Positions 31,858-36,784 of a stretch of 36,784 nt of DNA are shown here, piece after piece (the first letter of the stretch is position 1; the number at the start of each line of letters is the position of its first letter). A program made the translations under genes and the position numbers. This DNA comes from DASVRZ01 sp038230215 (lineage in GTDB: Bacteria > Verrucomicrobiota > Verrucomicrobiia > Chthoniobacterales > DASVRZ01). The stretch covers positions 1 to 36,784 of the forward strand of contig JBBRNR010000015.1 in NCBI GenBank assembly GCA_038230215.1, read 5' to 3'. The notes under the pieces were generated by a model, which was given only the letters and a program-made list of their open reading frames with translations, did not search any database and was not told the origin of the DNA.

Positions 31858-33827
31858 TTCCTCAAAATCTGCTAACACCGGCCAAAAAAGTCGAGGCAAT
31901 CCTCAAGAAAAAGAAGGTGCGCCTCACGCAGGGCGGCGAGCCGACTTTGGTTCCTATCATCCCGGAAGGGGCCGAATGGTCTATCACCGCCGTCGGACCT
32001 ACCAAGCTGCGCTATGCTTATGAATTCGCCGATGAAATGGTTAGAACCGTCTCCCCGGGGAGCGTAGTTTTTTATTCGCCGGGCAAGTCGTATCCGGGTG
32101 AAGCCAATCCGCGATGGGTGCTGAACATACTCACATTGAAAAGCCAAAAGCCGCTGCTTCATCTAGCCTTTTCCGATGAGCCGGTGACACAGGCGGATTA
32201 CAAACGATTCAGGGAACAACTTCTCATTCAGCTCAAACTTAAAACAAGCTGGATCAAGGGTCTGCCGGCCGAATCCCACGTCTGGATTCTTCCACTTGAT
32301 CACGATACCAAATTTGTCTCCGCGGATTGGAAAAAGAAATCCATGACGCTCATTCCACTCGACGCTCCGGCGGGATTGCGGCTGCCGTTGAATGAGATTC
32401 CAGCCGACTTGAGCCGTCGAGCGCTGACAGTTGAGCTCAATGCGCATGCGCTCGCCATTTTCTTTCCGCCCCTCTTACAAGAGCCGTTTCTGGAGCTGCT
32501 AAAAATCATTCAGGATGTTCTAACCTTAATCAAAATCTCCAATGTTAGGTTCCAGGGTTATGTGCCCTCCGACGACGCCGAAATCTGGTCAAAACTCGGA
32601 GTCGCCTCCGATCCCGGCGTTCTCGAGATTAACATTCCGCCCTGCGAAAAGTGGACCGAATACGCCAACTGGATGACGCACATCGAGGTCTGCGGCAACG
32701 CCACGGGCCTGCGCGCCGTCAAGGTCGTCGGCGACGCCGAAATCGGCACCGGCGGGGGAAATCATATCTGCTTCGGCGGTCCGTCCCTGGAGGAAAACGC
32801 CTTCTTCACTCACCCCGGCTGGATCACATCGATCTTGCGTTTCTGGCAACATCATCCTAGTCTCTCCTACCTCTTCACCGGAGCTTATGTCGGAGCCAGT
32901 TCGCAAGCACCGCGCACCGACGAATCCGCTCGCAGCCTTTACGATCTGGAGATGGCGTATCAATATCTGGAGTCTCTCAAGCACGGCGATCACCGACAGA
33001 TCATCAATGAAACGCTGCGCCACCTCCACATTGATGGCTCCGGCAACACGCATCGCAGCGAAGTTAGCTTCGACAAATTCTGGAATGTTAGTTTTTCTGG
33101 TGGCGCCCACGGCATTCTGGAGTTTCGCGCTATCGAAACATTGCCAAATACTCAATGGACCTCGGCGGTCGCGCTGCTCTGGCGTGCGCTGGCGGCTGCG
33201 TTGCTAGCTAAGCCGTTTCGTCACCCGCTCAAGGATATTAGCACCCAGTTGCAGGACCGCTTTTTTCTTCCCAGCTTTCTCTGGGACGATCTCACTGAAG
33301 TGTTAGGCTTTCTAGCATCGCAGGGTATTCATCTGCCGCTGGAAACTTTCCGTGCGATCTGGGAATGGCGTTTCCCAGTGTTGTTAGAAACGCAGCTCGG
33401 CTCGACTAACATCACGATCCGCAAGGCGCTGGAAAGCTGGCCATTACTTTGTGAGCAGCCGTTGGAAGGTGGTAATACCAGTCGCTTTGTCGATACTAGT
33501 ATCGAGCGATTGGAGATCACCACGACGACGGCCATTGGCATCCAAGTCCAGGGACGCAAACTGTCGTTGGAGACATTCCCCTCCAACCTGTATGGAGCCG
33601 GCCTGCGATTCCGAAAAACCGCACTTTACCCCAGTCTACATCCGGGCATTCCACCGCAACTCCCCTTGGAAGTCATCTTGACCAAGGGCGGTAAAAAACT
33701 CACCTACCAACTCCAGTTTGGCCAGTCAAAATTCGTCGGACCATTCCCCAAAATCATCTCAAAATCCGGGCCGGACTGCCGCCGTGCCGCTCCTAACAAT
33801 CTCACTTACGACCTCCGGCTGCCATGA
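31854..33827 (+). CDS. DUF2126 protein (putative amidoligase-like)
   Basis: 657 residues. It matches DUF2126 throughout: VRLTQGGEPTLVPI, EWSITAVGPTKLRYA, GKSYPGEANPRW, VASDPGVLEINIPP, then the strongly conserved AEIGTGGGNHICFGGPSLEEN, FWQHHPSLSYLFTGAYVG, SSQAPRTDES, NTHRSEVSFDKFW and TSRFVDTSIERLEI. The family has been proposed to hold an enzymatic core distantly related to amidoligases, but I know of no demonstrated reaction. The protein is the shorter form, without the fused transglutaminase domain. It is last in the operon, overlaps the previous gene by 4 bases, and is followed after about 170 bases by a terminator hairpin. Confidence 0.92.
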   Translation: MIPQNLLTPAKKVEAILKKKKVRLTQGGEPTLVPIIPEGAEWSITAVGPTKLRYAYEFADEMVRTVSPGSVVFYSPGKSYPGEANPRWVLNILTLKSQKPLLHLAFSDEPVTQADYKRFREQLLIQLKLKTSWIKGLPAESHVWILPLDHDTKFVSADWKKKSMTLIPLDAPAGLRLPLNEIPADLSRRALTVELNAHALAIFFPPLLQEPFLELLKIIQDVLTLIKISNVRFQGYVPSDDAEIWSKLGVASDPGVLEINIPPCEKWTEYANWMTHIEVCGNATGLRAVKVVGDAEIGTGGGNHICFGGPSLEENAFFTHPGWITSILRFWQHHPSLSYLFTGAYVGASSQAPRTDESARSLYDLEMAYQYLESLKHGDHRQIINETLRHLHIDGSGNTHRSEVSFDKFWNVSFSGGAHGILEFRAIETLPNTQWTSAVALLWRALAAALLAKPFRHPLKDISTQLQDRFFLPSFLWDDLTEVLGFLASQGIHLPLETFRAIWEWRFPVLLETQLGSTNITIRKALESWPLLCEQPLEGGNTSRFVDTSIERLEITTTTAIGIQVQGRKLSLETFPSNLYGAGLRFRKTALYPSLHPGIPPQLPLEVILTKGGKKLTYQLQFGQSKFVGPFPKIISKSGPDCRRAAPNNLTYDLRLP

Positions 33828-33999
33828 ACATTGCAGCCCGATTAATCCTGCGGGAGTTACAGATATCCCAAATAAAAACTTTAGCGGTCTGCCAGCACGC
33901 CAGATTCACCTGACCCCATACCCGTTTTCAAACGTCTGTCTGGCGTCGAACTTGTGCCTCTCGATGCTCTTCATTATCGCCTGTTTTCCACAGTAAAAA

Positions 34000-34031
34000 G
34001 GGCGACACCGAGACAGTGCCGCCCTTTTTTT
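34000..34031. terminator. bidirectional intrinsic terminator
   Basis: GGGCG-A-CAC (34000-34008) pairs with GTG-C-CGCCC (34016-34024), with one mismatch and a 7-base loop. It is followed by seven T on the plus strand and preceded by five A, which become T on the minus strand. It can end the ATP-grasp/DUF2126 operon and the remnant gene coming from the right. Confidence 0.8.
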
Positions 34032-34063
34032 GTTACAGTGCTTTCCCGAAGGATGCTTCGGCT

Positions 34064-34262
34064 TTATTTGTCGTCGTTCATTTGCCCTTGCCTATCTTGC
34101 AGTGTTTCATTTTGCCGTCCATCATCATCATGTCGCCGTCCTACCGTTTCCCAGGTCATGTCTTTTTCCATCATCATGGTTTTGCCGTCTTTCATTTCCA
34201 TCATTTTTCCTTCTTTCTTTGGCGAGGGCGATGCTGCAGAATGAGGCAGTGGCGATGAGGGC
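34064..34262 (-). pseudogene. remnant of a small Met/Lys-rich exported protein (DUF6799-like), frameshifted, cut by the insertion sequence
   Basis: Read on the minus strand, one frame gives a signal-peptide-like stretch (ALIATASFCSIALAK). The next frame continues with KEGKMMEMKDGKTMMMEKDM, and the third with MMMMDGKMKHCKIGKGK and a stop at 34078. Joined, they would make one secreted protein with 'MKDGK' repeats as in DUF6799, so at least two frameshifts must be present, or the frames are sequencing errors. The N-terminus is missing where the insertion sequence begins at 34271. The bidirectional terminator is just downstream. Confidence 0.4.
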
Positions 34263-34291
34263 CCCTGGCCTGACCCCAAAAGTGGGACACT

Positions 34292-35257
34292 TCAAAACTG
34301 TAGTTCGGCCATTTGTTGGTTGTTAGTTTTGACTGGTTGCCGCGCTGTAGCGCCTTTGTTCCCCCAAACGCCTGCCGCGGCGAGCGGTGCGGGGTTTGGG
34401 GGCGCATAGCCCCCATCAACTCGGTTCGTCTGCCGGTACGCATACTCCTCGGGGGTTTGATACCCTAATGAGCTGTGTGGCCGACAGTGGTTATACTCAC
34501 ATCTCCATTGTTCGATGACAACCGCTGCTTCGCGCAGGCTGCCAAACATTTCCCGGTTCAGGCATTCATCCCGCAGCTTATCGTGGAAGCTCTCAATGTG
34601 CCCGTTCTCCCAAGGACTTCCCGGCTTGATATACATCGTCTTTACTTGGCTGTCTTCCAGCCAGTCCTGCACCGCATACGCAATAAACTCCGGCCCATTG
34701 TCGCTACGCAGATGCTGTGGCTTCCCATAGCGGGCAAAGGCCGCTTCCACCACTGTGATCACGTCCACTGCACGGATCGATCTCCCCACATGCACCGCCA
34801 GGCAACGCCGGCTATACTCGTCCAGCAACGTCAGGATGCGGAAGTTGCCTCCTCCTTCGGTCTGGTCATGCACGAAGTCCCAACTCCACACCGCGTTGTT
34901 CTCTTCTGCCCGCTTACGCTCTGAGGTCGATACTCCCACCCGTTTCATTCGCCGCTGCTTGCGGCTCACCTGTAATCCTTCCGCACGTCTCACCCTCTGC
35001 ACGCACTTCGCGTTCACCTTCATTCCCCCACGCTTCAACATCGCCCTGATCCGGCGATACCCATACCGGGGATGCCGCTCACTCAACTCCTTGATCCGTT
35101 GCTTCTTCTCCTCACTTTCCGCGCTCTCTTCGCTGGCTCGATAATAGCTCGATTTTGCTAGTCCCATAGCACGGCACGCCTGCGCCGCTCGACCCAAGCC
35201 TTCTTCCACGCTCATCCTCACCGCCCGACGTTTTGCAGACGGGCTCACCACTTTTTT
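34292..35257 (-). CDS. IS3-family transposase OrfB (DDE integrase core)
   Basis: This frame is expressed by a -1 frameshift from orfA, so the range given starts at the slippery site. It contributes about 321 residues. The DDE residues are visible: Asp in AVWSWDFVHDQ, Asp in LRSDNGPEF and Glu in PWENGHIESFHDKLRDEC, with the usual spacing. The N-terminal part has an HTH_21-like segment, LSERHPRYGYRRIRAMLKR. EWR-type C-terminal residues CEYNHCRPHSSLGYQTPEEY complete the IS3 signature. No independent start is likely. The C-terminal tail is Ala/Asn-rich. Confidence 0.92.
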   Translation of the reverse strand, partial: KKVVSPSAKRRAVRMSVEEGLGRAAQACRAMGLAKSSYYRASEESAESEEKKQRIKELSERHPRYGYRRIRAMLKRGGMKVNAKCVQRVRRAEGLQVSRKQRRMKRVGVSTSERKRAEENNAVWSWDFVHDQTEGGGNFRILTLLDEYSRRCLAVHVGRSIRAVDVITVVEAAFARYGKPQHLRSDNGPEFIAYAVQDWLEDSQVKTMYIKPGSPWENGHIESFHDKLRDECLNREMFGSLREAAVVIEQWRCEYNHCRPHSSLGYQTPEEYAYRQTNRVDGGYAPPNPAPLAAAGVWGNKGATARQPVKTNNQQMAELQF

Positions 35258-35511
35258 GAATTCACCTCTTTCAGGATTTGGATCTGCACTGCGTAATCCG
35301 CGATGATCCTCCTGAGCCTGGCGTTCTCTTCTTCCAACGCCCGCGCCTTCCTCATCTCCGACACCTCCATTCCCCCATATTTGCGCTTCCAGCCGTAATA
35401 TGTCTGCTCGCTCACGTTGTGTTTCGCACACACCGCTTTCACTGTCGTTCCACTCTGCCCTTCCCTCAATATCCCGATGACTTGTTCTTCGTTGAATCTG
35501 CTCTTTTTCAT
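35245..35511 (-). CDS. IS3-family transposase OrfA (helix-turn-helix)
   Basis: An 88-residue protein starting MKKSRFNEEQVIGILREGQ, an HTH_Tnp_1 domain that binds the terminal repeats, with AKHNVSEQTYYGWKRKYGG as the second helix pair. A leucine-zipper-like end follows (ARALEEENARLRRIIADYAV). Near the 3' end lies the heptamer A-AAA-AAG (35257-35251) in the right phase, where a -1 shift changes the frame to orfB. The normal stop TGA follows two codons later, giving the short OrfA regulator and the long OrfAB transposase. Confidence 0.92.
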   Translation of the reverse strand: MKKSRFNEEQVIGILREGQSGTTVKAVCAKHNVSEQTYYGWKRKYGGMEVSEMRKARALEEENARLRRIIADYAVQIQILKEVNSKKW

Positions 35512-35756
35512 GTTCGTTTTGCTTCTATCAGCAAAACTACACTTTCAAAACGTCCACTTTTTCGGGGTCAGGCCACCACAACGAGTTGTTTTGCGGGCGG
35601 GCGGAAGGAGATTACCCCAACACTTTTTGTTTCGTGACTACACTGAGCATCGGCCAACGGTTTATTCCGACTATGCTTGTTTATGCCGCAAAATGGTCCT
35701 GGTTCCGTTTGGATGAGGGTGAAGTTCCTTGCTGGCCACCAACGCCGTAATGGACT

Positions 35757-35954
35757 TTGGTGGCGCGGTTATTTGATCGCGATGCTCCCTTGGACTTGAT
35801 GGGGATCCTTCAGGCGGGCGGGCGGCAGCCAACGATTTGGGGCTTTCTCGGAGGTGCCATCGTGTTTTGCGTGGCCAACTGGCTGCTCGCAAAGGCGGCG
35901 GTAAAGCATCGCAACGCTGCGGCGGTCGCGTCAAGCAAAGACAGAAAAGGGTAG
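35757..35954 (+). pseudogene. remnant of a membrane protein, possibly ZIP-family metal transporter
   Basis: An open frame of 65 codons from a GTG contains LDLMGILQAGGRQPTIWGFLGGAIVFCVANWLLA. That resembles the ending of the second and the whole third helix of ZIP-type transporters. Just upstream, in another frame, FGGAVI fits the expected preceding segment, so the gene seems frameshifted and cut. The rest of a ZIP protein is missing: the frame stops after a short Lys-rich tail. It lies 180 bases from the insertion sequence, which may have been involved. The assignment is weak. Confidence 0.3.
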
Positions 35955-36192
35955 TGTCCTAATTTGAAATGATGTTTTCGATCCTCTCCTGAATTGAGGG
36001 TGGGACATCAATCAGTATTTCCAATGGCTCTTCTAGGTTTACGGCGAATATGCTAAGTATTTCGCCGCTTTTTGGCGCGCGTCGTGGAAACAATAATGTA
36101 ACAGTTAAGCAACTCAAGATTAAGGTCGTTCATGTTTTTAATCACTTACCGCCTCCATTTCTAAATTCCCCTGTGGAAGCATCTTGTTTACC

Positions 36193-36231
36193 AAAAAAAT
36201 AGCCCGGTATTTTGTTTCCAAAATACCGGGC
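36193..36231 (-). terminator. strong intrinsic terminator of the rRNA operon
   Basis: On the minus strand a perfect 12-bp stem GCCCGGTATTTT/AAAATACCGGGC (36231-36202) with a 6-base loop is followed by TATTTTTTT. It begins 7 bases after the 5S rRNA gene and ends the operon. Confidence 0.93.
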
Positions 36232-36237
36232 ATAAAA

Positions 36238-36351
36238 CTGGCAACGTCCTACTCTCGCACAAGCTATACATGCACTACCATCGGGGCTGCAGTGTTTCAC
36301 TTCCGTGTTCGGAATGGGAACGGGTGGTGCCACTGCGCTAAGATCACCAGA
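36238..36351 (-). rRNA. rrf: 5S ribosomal RNA
   Basis: The minus strand reads TCTGGTGATCTTAGCGCAGT, then the universal CCACCCGTTCCCATTCCGAA-CACGGAAGTGAAAC block, and ends GCGAGAGTAGGACGTTGCCAG. The ends CTGGTG and TGCCAG pair into helix I. The length is about 114 bases; exact ends may differ by a few. It lies between the 23S gene and a strong terminator. Confidence 0.95.
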
Positions 36352-36592
36352 AGTCTGGCGAATCCGAACACATATACTTCCAAGGGGGGAAACTGGGGGA
36401 GGAAATACGCTCGAATCCACCAGACTTCTGGCGGCTGAACGCTCATCGCTGAGCTTTCAACTGCCAATAAAACTCATTCGAGTTCCACTGAAATCTGATC
36501 ACTAAAAGAACCGTTAGGCTCTCTGACATCTACATACAGGGATAAATCAATACAGCAATCAAGTCAATGCTGAGTTTTAAATTCATAAATAA

Positions 36593-36641
36593 TTTCGGCT
36601 GGCTTGGTGCCGGCCTCCTCAGAGGTCGGCACCAGCCGAAA
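36593..36641. repeat. large hairpin in the 23S-5S spacer
   Basis: TTTCGGCTGG-CTTGG-TGCCGGCCTC and GAGGTCGGCACCAGCCGAAA pair over about 20 bases if CTTGG is looped out, with a CTCA loop. It lies about 10 bases behind the 3' end of 23S, so it could be an RNase III processing signal. The spacer of about 300 bases between 23S and 5S is long; the remaining part has nothing I recognise. Confidence 0.7.
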
Positions 36642-36650
36642 ATTAAAATG

Positions 36651-36784
36651 AACAAGCCGAACGAGCGATTAGTATGCCTAGGCTGAACACATTACTGTGC
36701 TTACACCCGACACCTATCAACGTGGTGGTCTACCACGGCTCTTCAGGGAGATCTCATCTTGGAAGAGGCTTGGCGCTTAGATGC
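36651..36784 (-). rRNA. rrl: 23S ribosomal RNA, 3' end only
   Basis: The minus strand holds the conserved last part of 23S: CTTCCAAGATGAGATCTCCC, GAGCCGTGGTAGACCACCAC, GTTGATAGG and the ending CTAATCGCTCGTTCGGCTTG. The gene continues beyond the right edge of the window. The 3' boundary near 36651 is approximate. The order 23S then 5S on the minus strand is that of a standard rRNA operon. Confidence 0.93.

Larger units (their letters stand above)
34271..35570 (-). mobile_element. IS3-family insertion sequence (IS407-like), 1300 bp
   Basis: Terminal inverted repeats start TGACCCC-AAAAGTGG on the left and, inverted, TGACCCC-GAAAAAGTGG on the right. GGCC flanks both sides (34267-34270, 35571-35574) and is the likely 4-base target duplication, though GGCC is itself a palindrome and could be part of the ends. 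Two overlapping frames, orfA and orfB, are on the minus strand. Both ends and all catalytic residues look intact, so this may be a recent insertion. Confidence 0.9.

Noticed and set aside
36142..36420. 92-codon frame at the right end
   Set aside because: It covers the 5S rRNA gene and its terminator.

Overview
The window looks like a chromosomal segment of a member of the Verrucomicrobiota, probably on the Chthoniobacter/Spartobacteria side. This is inferred from protein families, not from a 16S gene. The pointers are a protein matching the 'Verru_Chthon cassette protein A' pattern at the left edge, two secreted proteins that share the verrucomicrobial C-terminal domain containing 'IPNLLKFA/VPNLIKYALG', the compact ATP-grasp/alpha-E/transglutaminase/DUF2126 operon, and many extragenic palindromes. 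Almost no start codon has a recognisable Shine-Dalgarno sequence.

Layout. 1-3.5 kb: a truncated GspK-like protein A gene, a secreted protein of unknown function, tRNA-Pro(TGG) and a small membrane protein. 3.5-7.9 kb: a membrane histidine kinase followed 2 bases later by a REC-PAS-kinase-REC hybrid, very likely one phosphorelay. 7.9-11.8 kb: araB-araA-araD, a complete L-arabinose catabolic operon. It is followed by a secreted MBG-domain protein and a convergent MFS transporter. 14.7-17.1 kb is gene-poor: a 20-unit, 21-bp minisatellite that reads as heptads, hairpins, two small exported proteins and a 25-bp palindrome.

17.1-21.6 kb is the most unusual part. A 248-residue protein of unknown function is followed by an array of small promoterless genes separated by sequences with the core sites and arm symmetry of integron attC sites. 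No integrase lies in the window, so it resembles a CALIN (cluster of attC sites lacking an integron-integrase). Cassette genes include an RraB-like protein, an acyl-carrier-like protein, small lipoproteins and membrane proteins. A decayed copy of the 3' end of the 248-residue gene lies inside the array.

21.7-27.4 kb is housekeeping: an alpha/beta hydrolase with ispE, divergent pyrF, prfC, the rpsR-rpmG-dksA-like operon and a bifunctional-nuclease-family protein. 27.5-33.8 kb is a tight four-gene operon: a circularly permuted ATP-grasp plus alpha-E fusion, two transglutaminase-like proteins and a DUF2126 protein. It probably makes or modifies a peptide. The ATP-grasp domain appears to have lost many canonical residues. 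34-36 kb holds an intact IS3-family element (IS407-like, with a -1 frameshift signal) between two broken gene remnants. The right end is the tail of an rRNA operon on the minus strand: the 3' end of 23S, then 5S and a strong terminator.

Gene-poor stretches in which nothing else was recognised: 2560-2786, 14717-14997, 16529-16642, 33828-33999, 35575-35756 and 35955-36192.
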